DNA of 64,000 nucleotides from Ruminococcaceae bacterium YAD3003 (lineage in GTDB: Bacteria > Bacillota > Clostridia > Saccharofermentanales > Saccharofermentanaceae). The notes below the pieces were generated by a model, which was not told the origin of the DNA, ran no database searches, and saw only the letters and a program-made list of their open reading frames with translations. A program made the translations under genes and the position numbers. Each line of letters opens with the position of its first letter. Within the stretch, counting starts at the first letter, position 1. Below are positions 8,958 to 17,741 of the stretch, in pieces. The stretch is from contig FNPA01000002.1 in the NCBI GenBank assembly GCA_900107185.1, forward strand, positions 124,001 to 188,000. The letters run 5' to 3'.

Positions 8958-10409
8958 TTAAAGTCTTGAATAAGCGTAATTAATTCTGCGAAGTGACTCG
9001 TCTCTTCCCAGAAGGACCATAACCTCAGCACATCCGCCGGGGGTAACAGCAACGCCTGCTGCTGCAATTCTTACAGGCCACATAACAACTGAGTTCTTAA
9101 CTTCAAGGTTCTCAGCCAGAGTCTTCATGGCCTCTGTGATCGAATCTCTGTCCCATTGGACTTGGGCGAGAATAGGAAGTGCTTTCTCGAGCATCTCCTT
9201 GGATGATTCCAATGTTGACTTACTCTTCTTGTGCTCAAAAAGTGCGAGGTCGAAATCACCGTATTCCTTAATGAATGAGAGCTTTTCCGTGATCTCTGTG
9301 AACTTAACGATACGGGGTTTCAAAAGTTCAGCCAGGAGATCATAGCATGAAGGATCAACGCCGGCCTCATCGTAGTAAGGCTTTGCATGTGCCAAGAATT
9401 CCTCATCTGTCATTGCCTTGATGTGCTCCTGGTTAACCCATGAGAGCTTATCGTAGTCAAAAACAGCAGGTGATTTTGAAATGCCGTTGATATCAAAAGC
9501 TTTGATGAGTTCTTCGAGTGAGAAGATCTCCTGTGTATCCTTAGGAGCCCATCCGAGAAGTGCGATGTAGTTGATGATCGCTTCAGGGAGGTATCCTTCG
9601 TTAACGAGGTCCATAAATCCTGTGGAACCGTGACGCTTAGACAGCTTTGAGATTACTTCGTTGCCTTCTTCGTCAACGGACTTGCCCATGATGAGCGGCA
9701 GGTGGATGTATGTAGGAATCTCCCAACCGAAAGCATCATAGAGCAGGTTGTATTTAGGTGTAGATGAGAGATATTCACTTCCTCTTACTACGTGTGTGAT
9801 GCCCATTGTGTGGTCATCGATAACATTAGCAAAGTTATAAGTGGGGAAGCCGTCAGTCTTAAGAAGGATCTGATCGTCCAAATCTTCGTTAGGGAAAGTG
9901 ATATCGCCATAAACGAGGTCATGGTAAGAAGTGGAACCTGTAAGAGGCATCTTCTGACGGATAACGTAGGGGATACCTGCATCAAGGTTCTTCTGGATTT
10001 CTTCTTCGGACAGATCTCTGCAGTGACGGTCGTAACCTGTGCCTTCGGGAGCATTCTCCTTCAATGCCTCAAGGCGCTCCTTGGTGCAGAAACATCTGTA
10101 AGCCTTGCCCTCAGCAACGAGCTGCTCAGCATAAGGCTTGTACATGTTAAGTCTCTCGCTCTGGACATAAGGGCCGTATTCGCCGCCGATATCCGGACCT
10201 TCGTCATGCTCGAGGCCTGCGAGCTTCAATGTGTCATATATAACCTGAGTCGCGCCTTCTACATAACGTTCACGGTCTGTATCTTCAATTCTGAGCACAA
10301 AAGTGCCGCCTTCATGCTTTGCTGTAAGATATTCATAAAGTGCTGTTCGAAGATTACCGACATGCATAAAGCCCGTAGGACTGGGCGCGAATCTCGTTCT
10401 TATTTTCAT
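8958..10409 (-). CDS. gltX: Glutamyl-tRNA synthetase
   Basis: Class I synthetase of 483 residues, standard length. The N-terminal FAPSPTGFMHVGNLRTALY contains the HIGH-equivalent motif with HVGN, and the KMSKS loop reads ISKLSKRHGS. A helical anticodon-binding domain forms the C-terminal third. It loads Glu onto tRNA-Glu. The start is preceded by AGAGG. A candidate promoter on the minus strand surrounds the palindrome at 10447-10464. First gene of the gltX-glnS operon. Confidence 0.95.
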   Translation of the reverse strand: MKIRTRFAPSPTGFMHVGNLRTALYEYLTAKHEGGTFVLRIEDTDRERYVEGATQVIYDTLKLAGLEHDEGPDIGGEYGPYVQSERLNMYKPYAEQLVAEGKAYRCFCTKERLEALKENAPEGTGYDRHCRDLSEEEIQKNLDAGIPYVIRQKMPLTGSTSYHDLVYGDITFPNEDLDDQILLKTDGFPTYNFANVIDDHTMGITHVVRGSEYLSSTPKYNLLYDAFGWEIPTYIHLPLIMGKSVDEEGNEVISKLSKRHGSTGFMDLVNEGYLPEAIINYIALLGWAPKDTQEIFSLEELIKAFDINGISKSPAVFDYDKLSWVNQEHIKAMTDEEFLAHAKPYYDEAGVDPSCYDLLAELLKPRIVKFTEITEKLSFIKEYGDFDLALFEHKKSKSTLESSKEMLEKALPILAQVQWDRDSITEAMKTLAENLEVKNSVVMWPVRIAAAGVAVTPGGCAEVMVLLGRDESLRRINYAYSRL

Positions 10410-10446
10410 AGTTAACCTCTATATTTATTATTCCTGAGCGTTTATT

Positions 10447-10464
10447 TTAACACTTTTGTGTTAA
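10447..10464. promoter_or_regulatory. Palindrome between divergent gltX and AroB-like genes
   Basis: TTAACAC-TTTT-GTGTTAA is a perfect 7-4-7 inverted repeat. Read on the minus strand it lies between TTGTAT and TAAAAT, a plausible gltX promoter with 16-bp spacing. Candidate operator; the regulator is unknown. Confidence 0.45.
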
Positions 10465-10506
10465 TATACAAATTGACTTTTAATCGCGAAAGGAGTCCTT
10501 CGGCCT

Positions 10507-11607
10507 TTGGACAGACTTGATTGTAACAGGAGCTGTGATTGCTTTACCGGAAGCGGTATAGCTGAGGAATTTGTTGCGGGATATATTCTCGAACAATACG
10601 AGAATAAGGATCTCAGCAAAGAGGGGATTAAGGCAGCCATTATCTCTGACAGACAGGTCAGCGGATACTATTACAATGCCTTTGAGAAGCAGTTCGCCAT
10701 TAGAAACATTAAGACCTGTCTTATAACAGTTGATGAAGGTGAGCAGAATAAGAATCTTACCCAGGTCAACAAGGTCATTAAAGAGCTTACTGAGTTTGGT
10801 CTTAACAGAAATGACTGGATCATCGCGTTCGGAGGCGGAGCGGTCATTGATATAGCCGGTTTTGCGGCTTCTCTGTCTACATCCGGAGCACGTTATATCG
10901 CTGTTCCGACGACTCTGTCATCAATGGCTGAAACATCATGTGCTTATAAGGCTTTCCTTAATTCAGGCAGCCGCAAGAATACTACATCCGTTGCTGTTGA
11001 GCAGACAGCGATCTTTATCGATCCCGTATACCTTTCGACGGTTCCGAAGAAATATATTCCGAATGGATATGCTCAGATAATCAGATATGCATTGCTCGCT
11101 GATTTCGGGCTGCTGACGGAACTTATCAATATTTCAGGCTCGAGCCTGTCTGATATCAGAGTTTTCCTTAACCGTGTTTATAAGGCGCGTGCGGCCATCG
11201 ACAGAAAGAATCCTGTTCTTCTCAGTATGGGATGTGAGTTGTCTGATGCGATTGAGGGATACTTCAGATTTATGAATTATTCGGAGGGCGAGGCATTGGC
11301 ATTGAGCCTCTTTGCAACTGTCCCTGAAAAGGCCAGACCTGCTCTGGCAGCCATTTATATGAAACTTGAACTTCCTACAAGTCTTAAAGACGTAAGTTTC
11401 AATTCGATCATGAATTCGCTTAAAGACATGTATGCTAACGGTTCTGCAGCTAACAGGCAGATCGTATGCTACGAGGAAGTAGACGGCAAGGGTACATGGG
11501 CTATCAAGGAGCCCTCAAATAGTGAGGCTCTTGCAATTCTGGAGGATAGACTTAAGATTATCGCCGGCAACTCTTTGCCGATTGCCTCAAAAGAAGACGA
11601 AGCTTAG
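10507..11607 (+). CDS. 3-dehydroquinate synthase-like protein lacking metal ligands
   Basis: TTG start at 10507, 11 bp after AGGAG. The 366-residue protein follows the AroB fold: GEQNK, AFGGGAVIDIAGF and VPTTLSSMAE match GE..K, GGGV.GD..GF and VPTTLL.Q.DS. The residues that bind the catalytic metal in AroB are changed. The Glu of AEVIK is Gln190 in AQIIR, the two His of GHTFGHAIE are Cys243 and Asp247, and the His of HGEAV is Glu260. The GGK substrate loop is AYK. It is therefore unlikely to be an ordinary DHQ synthase and may be a pseudoenzyme or use another substrate. The M28-like lipoprotein gene starts 17 bp downstream. Confidence 0.75.
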   Translation: MDRLDCNRSCDCFTGSGIAEEFVAGYILEQYENKDLSKEGIKAAIISDRQVSGYYYNAFEKQFAIRNIKTCLITVDEGEQNKNLTQVNKVIKELTEFGLNRNDWIIAFGGGAVIDIAGFAASLSTSGARYIAVPTTLSSMAETSCAYKAFLNSGSRKNTTSVAVEQTAIFIDPVYLSTVPKKYIPNGYAQIIRYALLADFGLLTELINISGSSLSDIRVFLNRVYKARAAIDRKNPVLLSMGCELSDAIEGYFRFMNYSEGEALALSLFATVPEKARPALAAIYMKLELPTSLKDVSFNSIMNSLKDMYANGSAANRQIVCYEEVDGKGTWAIKEPSNSEALAILEDRLKIIAGNSLPIASKEDEA

Positions 11608-11609
11608 GT

Positions 11610-11615
11610 TATAAT
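11610..11615 (+). promoter_or_regulatory. TATAAT 9 bp before the M28-like start
   Basis: TATAAT ends 9 bp before the ATG at 11625 and no ribosome site is visible. If it is used, the transcript would be nearly leaderless. Weak evidence because no good -35 is present. Confidence 0.3.
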
Positions 11616-11624
11616 GTTCGGGTT

Positions 11625-12938
11625 ATGAAGAATTTATTAGGTAAAAAAATAACAGCAGCTCTTGTGTGCATGGCGGTTTTGGCAGAACCGTTTCTCCTTA
11701 CAGCCTGTAAGGAAAAAGGTTCAAATGTAAAGCCTGCTGATTACGGTACATACGGTTCAGATATAGCCAGGGAAATAGCTCAGAAGTTCCCTGACAGAAG
11801 TGCTTATTCAGCGGGCGAGTCACAGACGGGCCAATATATTGAGGGTAAGATCAAGGAACTTGGTTATGAAGCTGAGGTTCAGACCTTCACGGGTTCCGGC
11901 GGATCTTCAGCCAATTACATCGTTAAGATTCCTGGAACTGGATTTTTCTGTCCTAATGAAGACGGAATATATGAATTAGAGCACAGGATAGCCATTATTG
12001 GCACACATTACGATGCTGCGCTCCTGCCTGATTATGTTCCTCAAGAACCTGGAGAAGAGGAATACTATGAAGAAGGCGAGGAACCTGAAAATACGGAACC
12101 TGCTTATACATACGACGGTATTTCCGATAACGCTTCAGGTACAGCATGTATCTTAACAGCCCTTATGGCTTATAAGGATTACAAGGATGTCGGTTACGAT
12201 GTCTGGTTTGTTTTCTTTGGCGCCGGAACAGATAATTTCGCAGGTTCAGAGTATTTCTACCAGTCACTTACAGGCGAAGAGAAGGCCGCTCTTGACGTAA
12301 TGTACGATGTCGACAGCCTTTATGCAGGTGACAAGGTATATGCTTCTTCCGGTTTCAAATCACTTGTAGCCAACAAGAAGTACGAGATGCGTCGTAAGCT
12401 TTACCAGTCTTACGATGTATGTTTTTCAAATACACTCTGGACTAACTACGGTTTTGATCTCTATTACAATGAATCAGGAATCAAGGCAGATCTCAATGAG
12501 GACGGAATCGAAGATGTCTTCAAGGAAATGCCTAATTCCGTATCGGATTTCAAGGTCTTTGATGACCATATGGTCCCTATCGTTTATTTCGAGAGTTACG
12601 AATATAACTTTACCCGTATGGACCAGATGAAGGAGACTAAAAACCTCAATCTTCAGGACTATAACGGCAATGTCAGAAGAACACCTGCTGATTCAACTAA
12701 ACTCCTGGATTCTATTCTTATTGAAGAGGATAAGGACCGTGACGGCGATGGCGAAGTTGACTGCACAGGTGATATTCTGCAGATCAGAATCAATTGTGTT
12801 GCCTTTATCGTTGTTGAATCTCTGCTCAAGGGTTCAGATAAGGGTATGACACCCAAGGAATATGAGGCTTACAGAACAGAAGCCACCAGACAGACTTATA
12901 TGACCGAATCAACTTCTGCTTCTGTTTCGGGCATTTAA
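11625..12938 (+). CDS. M28-like peptidase-fold lipoprotein with replaced catalytic glutamates
   Basis: Signal peptide with lipobox LLTAC (Cys28), so the protein should be anchored outside the membrane. The mature part resembles M28 zinc aminopeptidases: IGTHYDA holds the first His and Asp (128, 130), and GISDNASG holds the bridging Asp168. Where the family has the EE pair (catalytic base and ligand), this protein reads FFGAGTDNFAGSEYF, with Gly201-Thr202. An acidic insert rich in Glu, Tyr and Pro (about 140-160) separates the first motifs. The enzyme is probably inactive or altered. No ribosome site is visible ahead of the ATG. Confidence 0.75.
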   Translation: MKNLLGKKITAALVCMAVLAEPFLLTACKEKGSNVKPADYGTYGSDIAREIAQKFPDRSAYSAGESQTGQYIEGKIKELGYEAEVQTFTGSGGSSANYIVKIPGTGFFCPNEDGIYELEHRIAIIGTHYDAALLPDYVPQEPGEEEYYEEGEEPENTEPAYTYDGISDNASGTACILTALMAYKDYKDVGYDVWFVFFGAGTDNFAGSEYFYQSLTGEEKAALDVMYDVDSLYAGDKVYASSGFKSLVANKKYEMRRKLYQSYDVCFSNTLWTNYGFDLYYNESGIKADLNEDGIEDVFKEMPNSVSDFKVFDDHMVPIVYFESYEYNFTRMDQMKETKNLNLQDYNGNVRRTPADSTKLLDSILIEEDKDRDGDGEVDCTGDILQIRINCVAFIVVESLLKGSDKGMTPKEYEAYRTEATRQTYMTESTSASVSGI

Positions 12939-12975
12939 GAGCCTGATTTTTGCCAACTTTTATTCTTCTTAATTA

Positions 12976-12984
12976 TGTTATAAT
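12976..12984 (+). promoter_or_regulatory. Extended -10 promoter of cdaA
   Basis: TGTTATAAT, an extended -10, ends 36 bp before the cdaA start. An AAGAAGGA ribosome site follows at about 13004-13011. Confidence 0.6.
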
Positions 12985-13020
12985 GTTTAAGATAAGCGTT
13001 AGGGAAGAAGGACCTGAACG

Positions 13021-14523
13021 ATGACTTCCAATGCATCTTTCATCAGCCAGATATTTGAGTTCTTAGGAGAGCTTTTTAACAGCCTTGATAAAGGTACGCT
13101 CTTCTTTGGCAGTATTTGGGATTTTATAAGATACGTTGTCGATATCGTTCTCGTTACTTTCCTGTTCTACACGGTACTCCTTTTCATCAGACAGACCAGA
13201 GCATGGCAGCTCATTAAGGGTATCGTTCTCATCTTTGTATTTGTTGCGATCTGCGGTCTGTTCGGACTCGACATGGTCGGTTATTTGTTTAACAGACTCC
13301 TTTATGTAATCGCGATACTGTTTGTTGTCTTATTCCAGCCTGAATTGAGAAGAGCGTTAGAGACGGTTGGTCTCCGTACTTCAAATGCTGCTAATCCGTT
13401 TAAGCACAGCGAAGCGGTCATGTCCAAGGATGAGCTCAATGCATTCATTAAGGAGATCAGCTCCGCATGTAAGGAGATGTCCAGAACATATACCGGTGCT
13501 CTCATCCTTATCGAGAGAAATACCAGATTGGACGAGCTCCTTTCTCAGGAGAATGTCGTTTCATTTGATTCCGAAGTTACCAGCTCTGTTTTGCAGAGCA
13601 TTTTCTATAAGGGTTCACCGATGCATGATGGCGGCCTTCTCATAAGAGAGGGAAGGATCATTGCTGCCAGATGCCATGTCCCGCTCTCAGTTACAATGCA
13701 TTCTCTTGAACGTGCAGGCACACGTCACAGAGCAGCCGTTGGTGCGAGCGAGATGGGTGATACTATTGCGGTTGTTGTATCCGAAGAGAGAGGTAAGACA
13801 TCGATTGCCGTTAACGGCAGATTGTTTGAGATGAGATCTACAAAAGAACTCGAAGCAAACCTTTCTTATCTCTTAGGCCTTAAGGAAAATGATGGTGAGA
13901 ACAAGAATGTTATCGGCCGTTTCATTGATAAGATCAGACCTAAGAATTCTTCTAACGATCATGAAGTCCTGAGTCAGGAAGAAGTCGAGAAGGCAGCTAA
14001 GAGCAAGACAGAAGGCGCTGCTGTTGCGGCAGCTGTAGTTCCTACTACACAGGTTGAAGTTGCAGGTGAGACAGCAGTCCCGATCGCTATCAAGACAAAG
14101 GTTGCTGACCAGACATCTAATTCTAAGCGTGTTAGCGTTTCGACCAGAATCGTATTCCTCATAGTATCGCTCTTCCTGTCACTGATGCTCTGGATGTATA
14201 TTCAGATCAATACTAACCCTGTTGTTACAAAGACTCTTACTGTTCCGATCAACAAGTACCAGACAGAAGATATCGCTGAGAATTACGATGTTTCTTATCC
14301 GATCAAGACTGTTGAGATCGAGATCGTCGGACGAGCAAAGACGATTAATAATCTTACTGCTGATGACATCGTCGCTACTATCGATTACTCCGGTATTGAG
14401 GCAGGAGAAGACGGTGTAGTAGAGCTCCCTGTAACGATCTCATCTGCAGACGGAAATACATATTTCCGTGTTGAGCGTCAGCTCCCGGAGACAGTATCGG
14501 TAACGATTTTCGCTGTTAACTAA
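13021..14523 (+). CDS. cdaA: Diadenylate cyclase CdaA fused to a TM-YbbR (CdaR-like) domain
   Basis: 500 residues against about 270 for CdaA. N-terminal membrane helices are followed by the DAC domain (about 105-270) with MHDGGLLIR, where most DACs have DGA, and the intact GTRHRAA motif. It should make c-di-AMP from two ATP at the membrane. After a linker, residues 376-394 form a new membrane helix, and 400-500 resemble a single YbbR repeat (TKTLTVPINKY, VEIEIVGRAKTINNL). In most Firmicutes CdaR, a TM plus several YbbR repeats, is a separate gene beside cdaA. Here regulator and cyclase appear to be one polypeptide, and glmM is not adjacent. Confidence 0.88.
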   Translation: MTSNASFISQIFEFLGELFNSLDKGTLFFGSIWDFIRYVVDIVLVTFLFYTVLLFIRQTRAWQLIKGIVLIFVFVAICGLFGLDMVGYLFNRLLYVIAILFVVLFQPELRRALETVGLRTSNAANPFKHSEAVMSKDELNAFIKEISSACKEMSRTYTGALILIERNTRLDELLSQENVVSFDSEVTSSVLQSIFYKGSPMHDGGLLIREGRIIAARCHVPLSVTMHSLERAGTRHRAAVGASEMGDTIAVVVSEERGKTSIAVNGRLFEMRSTKELEANLSYLLGLKENDGENKNVIGRFIDKIRPKNSSNDHEVLSQEEVEKAAKSKTEGAAVAAAVVPTTQVEVAGETAVPIAIKTKVADQTSNSKRVSVSTRIVFLIVSLFLSLMLWMYIQINTNPVVTKTLTVPINKYQTEDIAENYDVSYPIKTVEIEIVGRAKTINNLTADDIVATIDYSGIEAGEDGVVELPVTISSADGNTYFRVERQLPETVSVTIFAVN

Positions 14524-14565
14524 AGTATTCTATTGCCTGGGATTTCAGGCCGAAAGGAAATAAAA

Positions 14566-15228
14566 ATGCTTGAGACAAAAGAACTTATTGATTTAACACA
14601 TACGCTGGCTGCTCCGATTTTGGAAGACAAGAAATATCCTTGGGAAGCACTTCCTCTCATCAAGGAATTCATCCTCGCTCTGGGTCCCACACTTGATCCT
14701 GAAGTTTACGAGAATAAGGGTGAAGGAATCTGGATTGCTAAGAGTGCTAAGGTATTCGATTCAGCTTATATTGCAGGACCTTGTATCATCGGACCTGAGA
14801 CAGAAGTACGTCAGTGCGCATTTATCAGAGGCAGCGCTCTAATTGGCAGCAAGTGCGTTATCGGTAACTCAACAGAGCTCAAGAACGTAATCATCAGTGA
14901 TAACGTACAGGTTCCTCACTATAACTACGTTGGTGACTCTATCCTCGGATTTAAGTCTCACCTCGGCGCTGGTGCAATCACATCTAACGTTAAGTCTGAT
15001 AAGACTCTCGTTTGTGTTAAGAACGGCGACGAAGTAATCGAGACAGGCCTTAAGAAGTTTGCTGCAATCGTTGGTGACAATGTTGAAGTAGGCTGTCAGA
15101 GCGTTCTTAACCCCGGTACAGTTATCGGCAGAGGCTCTAGAGTATATCCTCTCTCAAGAGTAAGAGGCGTTATTCCTGAGAAGCACATTTTCAAGGATGC
15201 TGAGAACATCGTTCCAATCGAAGAGTAA
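14566..15228 (+). CDS. GlmU-like left-handed beta-helix acyltransferase
   Basis: ATG at 14566 is favoured because AAAGGAAA lies 5-12 bp ahead. 220 residues. A short helical N-terminus is followed by hexapeptide repeats (AKVFDSAYIAGPCIIGPETEV). The segment ELKNVIISDNVQVPHYNYVG then LGAGAITSNV closely resembles the acetyltransferase half of GlmU. There is no nucleotidyltransferase domain. It probably acetylates an amino sugar phosphate or a related substrate in cell-envelope synthesis. It follows cdaA by 42 bp, which fits a cell-wall operon. Confidence 0.8.
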   Translation: MLETKELIDLTHTLAAPILEDKKYPWEALPLIKEFILALGPTLDPEVYENKGEGIWIAKSAKVFDSAYIAGPCIIGPETEVRQCAFIRGSALIGSKCVIGNSTELKNVIISDNVQVPHYNYVGDSILGFKSHLGAGAITSNVKSDKTLVCVKNGDEVIETGLKKFAAIVGDNVEVGCQSVLNPGTVIGRGSRVYPLSRVRGVIPEKHIFKDAENIVPIEE

Positions 15229-15255
15229 TCGAAAACAATATAACGGAAATTAAAA

Positions 15256-15277
15256 AGGGCGCTCGATTGAGCGCCCT
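15256..15277. terminator. Bidirectional terminator
   Basis: Perfect 9-bp stem AGGGCGCTC/GAGCGCCCT with loop GATT, flanked by an A-run, between convergent genes. Confidence 0.85.
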
Positions 15278-15296
15278 AAATATTGATCATTTTTAA

Positions 15297-15638
15297 TCAG
15301 ACTACGCTGTCCTTGAGCTTATCGAAAGCAGACTTTGCAACCTGTCTTACGTTAGGATCTGAATCAGCGAAAGCGAGCTTCTTAACGTACTCTTCGCAAT
15401 GCTTTGCGTGAATCTCAGCTGCTGAAGTAGCTGCTGCTGCTCTTACCATAGGAGAAGAGTCACGAAGAAGGGGGATCAATGCCATTCCTGATTCATATGA
15501 GGGAATCAGACCCATTGCCATTGCTACTGCCATGCGAACATCATCTTCGGAGTTATCTGCATACTTCAAAAGAGCACTGAGTTTGCCCTTGGAACCTAAC
15601 TTCTGGATTTTATCTTTCAATGCGTCCGAACGTCCCAT
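15297..15638 (-). CDS. HEAT-repeat protein
   Basis: 113 residues made of about three HEAT/PBS-lyase-type helical repeats (NSEDDVRMAVAMAMG, DSSPMVRAAAATSAA, DSDPNVRQVAKSAF). These form protein-binding scaffolds. No catalytic residues or membrane segment. It is monocistronic and convergent with the beta-helix gene. Partner unknown. Confidence 0.8.
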   Translation of the reverse strand: MGRSDALKDKIQKLGSKGKLSALLKYADNSEDDVRMAVAMAMGLIPSYESGMALIPLLRDSSPMVRAAAATSAAEIHAKHCEEYVKKLAFADSDPNVRQVAKSAFDKLKDSVV

Positions 15639-15756
15639 ATTTAGCTCCTGATGTTTTGCTTAAGCATATTATAGAGGAAATCAAAGTAAAAAAACATTCC
15701 AAACTCTAAAATTATCTGTAAACATTAGTTTTTGGTATACTTTGCTCTATAATACA

Positions 15757-15774
15757 TTTGATTATACAATCAAA
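15757..15774. promoter_or_regulatory. Palindrome just after a TATAAT box before the GH5-like gene
   Basis: TTTGATT-ATAC-AATCAAA begins 3 bp after TATAAT (15748-15753), so it would lie at the transcription start. Candidate operator; no good -35 seen. Confidence 0.4.
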
Positions 15775-15830
15775 ATATCAAAAAATGAATTTTAATTTGA
15801 CATTTTTGATTGGGTTGTGAGGATAAAAAA

Positions 15831-17030
15831 ATGAATAGATTTATGTGCGTTTTGTCAGTAGGAATTATTGCGGGTTCACTCTTTCTGAGTGCCTGTACAA
15901 CCAATTTAGGACCGGAAACTCTCCCGTCCACAACACCTGCTACAGAAGCAACAGTTGAAACTGAACCGACAGAAGAAACCATCCCTGAAGTACCTGAACA
16001 TACTGAACCATACAGCCAGGCAATTATCACCGGTAGTATCGTTAACAGTTACGGTGCACTCTCCGTTAGCGGAAATGATATCAACAACAGCGAAGGACTG
16101 AAGGTCGTTCTCAAGGGAATGAGCTCATACGGCATCCAGGAGTGCGGTGATTTCTTCACTCCGGAAGTTGTAAAAACTCTTGCCGAAGACTGGGGTATCG
16201 ATGTCTTAAGAATTGCCATTACAGGTGATGCTAACAGCGATGGTTATATGAAGGAACCTGAGAGATATTTCGATAACATCTGCAAGATATGTGATATGTG
16301 TGTTGCACAGGGAATTTATGTAATAGTTGACTGGAATATTCTTTATAGCGATTCATACGATGAGAACGCTGATGCAGCAGTTGATTTCTTCTCAAGATTG
16401 TCCGTAATTTATTCTGATACAGAGAATGTTATTTATGAGATCAATAACGATCCTGTTAAGCGTAACAGCGAAGTCACTTCAGCTGATGAATGGGAATATC
16501 ACATTAAGCCTTTTATGACGAGAGTTATTGATTCGATCAGAGCAAATGATCCCGATAACATCATTATCGTAGGCGCTCCGAATAATGGTCTTGATATAAA
16601 CGTTGCATCGAAGTCCCAGCTCGAGTATGGAAACATTGCGTACGGCTGCCGTTTCTTCTCCGGTCCTCATACAGAAGATGAGAGAAATGTTGTTTCTGAG
16701 GCTTTGGGTGACGGTGTTTGTGTTTTCGTAACCCAGTGGGCACTTACAAATGAATTTGGCGTTGGCGGAATTCATTTGGAAGAGAGCAATAAATGGATCG
16801 AGTTTATTAATGAGAAGGGCCTGTCATGGTGCAACTATGCAATCGGCAGCACATCAACTGATGATACAAATGCTCTGAATCTTGATGATCCCAGATATAC
16901 TGACGAACAGAAGAATTCAGCGCACTGGCCGTTAGGTTTGATTTCTGAATCAGGTGCTTTTGCCAGAGAACAGTTCTTTATGGTTGAGTCTGCTGATGAA
17001 ACAGAAGAGACCCAGGCTGAAGAGGAGTAA
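15831..17030 (+). CDS. GH5-like (cellulase-fold) lipoprotein with both catalytic Glu replaced
   Basis: ATG at 15831 follows GTGAGGA. Lipobox LSAC gives acylated Cys21, then a Thr/Glu/Pro-rich linker (25-62). The domain follows family-5 glycosidases: LKGMSSYGIQ, WGIDVLRIAI, YVIVDWN, VIYEINNDP, FVTQWA, LSWCNYAIG. The acid/base motif NEP is N206-D207-P208 and the nucleophile motif TEWG is T301-Q302-W303-A, so neither catalytic Glu is present. The usual DWH is DWN. I infer a sugar-binding or structural surface protein rather than a working hydrolase. Confidence 0.8.
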   Translation: MNRFMCVLSVGIIAGSLFLSACTTNLGPETLPSTTPATEATVETEPTEETIPEVPEHTEPYSQAIITGSIVNSYGALSVSGNDINNSEGLKVVLKGMSSYGIQECGDFFTPEVVKTLAEDWGIDVLRIAITGDANSDGYMKEPERYFDNICKICDMCVAQGIYVIVDWNILYSDSYDENADAAVDFFSRLSVIYSDTENVIYEINNDPVKRNSEVTSADEWEYHIKPFMTRVIDSIRANDPDNIIIVGAPNNGLDINVASKSQLEYGNIAYGCRFFSGPHTEDERNVVSEALGDGVCVFVTQWALTNEFGVGGIHLEESNKWIEFINEKGLSWCNYAIGSTSTDDTNALNLDDPRYTDEQKNSAHWPLGLISESGAFAREQFFMVESADETEETQAEEE

Positions 17031-17093
17031 TCCTGAGAGTTGTTAATGTCCAGACCCGGTTACAGCATTTCGAAAGACAGGAAAAGGTATGAG

Positions 17094-17639
17094 ATGCTTG
17101 CTCTGGATACAGAGCATTTAAGACTTTCTGTCCTTCGCAAGAGTGAAGCTCCAAAAGCATGTGAATATTTCATCCGCAACAGGGATTTCCATAAGAAGTT
17201 TTCCCAGACCCATACGGACGATTATTTCACGGTTCCTGTTCAGAAAAAGTATCTCGCATACGATTGCGAATCGTTCCTGGAAGGCAGTCTTGTTCCTTTA
17301 TGGATTACGGTTAAGGGCAGTGACCGTCTGATTGGGCGTGTTTCCTTTTTTAATTTCGCTTATGGTGGAATGATGTCCTGTGCCGTCGGATACCATCTCG
17401 ATGAGGAATATACTGGTAAGGGCTATATGACCGAAGCGCTGGAATCTGCGATGGCTTTTGTTTTCGATGAGTATAAACTCCACCGTATCGAAGCATTTAT
17501 CCTGCCTGAGAATGAGAAGTCTCTAAATCTCGTGAAGAGACTCGGATTCCATTATGAAGGGCAGAGGATCTCATACATGCATATCAATGGCAAATACAGG
17601 GATCATGAGGCCTTTTATATCCTGGAAGATGACATGTGA
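17094..17639 (+). CDS. GNAT acetyltransferase (RimJ/RimL type)
   Basis: Two starts are possible. ATG at 17094 has AGGAAAAGG 7 bp ahead and begins right at the domain (MLALDTEHLRLSVL), giving 181 residues, typical of the family. ATG at 17046 would add 16 basic residues. Features are VGYHLDEEYTGKGYMTEAL, the acetyl-CoA loop, and ENEKSLNLVKRLGFHYEG. Members acetylate protein N-termini or amino groups of small molecules; the substrate is not readable. It follows the GH5-like gene closely. Confidence 0.85.
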   Translation: MLALDTEHLRLSVLRKSEAPKACEYFIRNRDFHKKFSQTHTDDYFTVPVQKKYLAYDCESFLEGSLVPLWITVKGSDRLIGRVSFFNFAYGGMMSCAVGYHLDEEYTGKGYMTEALESAMAFVFDEYKLHRIEAFILPENEKSLNLVKRLGFHYEGQRISYMHINGKYRDHEAFYILEDDM

Positions 17640-17741
17640 GAGGCTAAACCGTAAATTTGCCTTAACTTGTAACAAAAAATCAATAAATTTACAGAAAAAG
17701 TGTGTAATAATATTCTAAACAAGTGCGCGGAGGTGATATTT

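Noticed and set aside
9792-10415. Plus-strand open frame opposite gltX (207 codons)
   Set aside because: Antisense to a clear synthetase gene with all motifs; no recognisable protein features.
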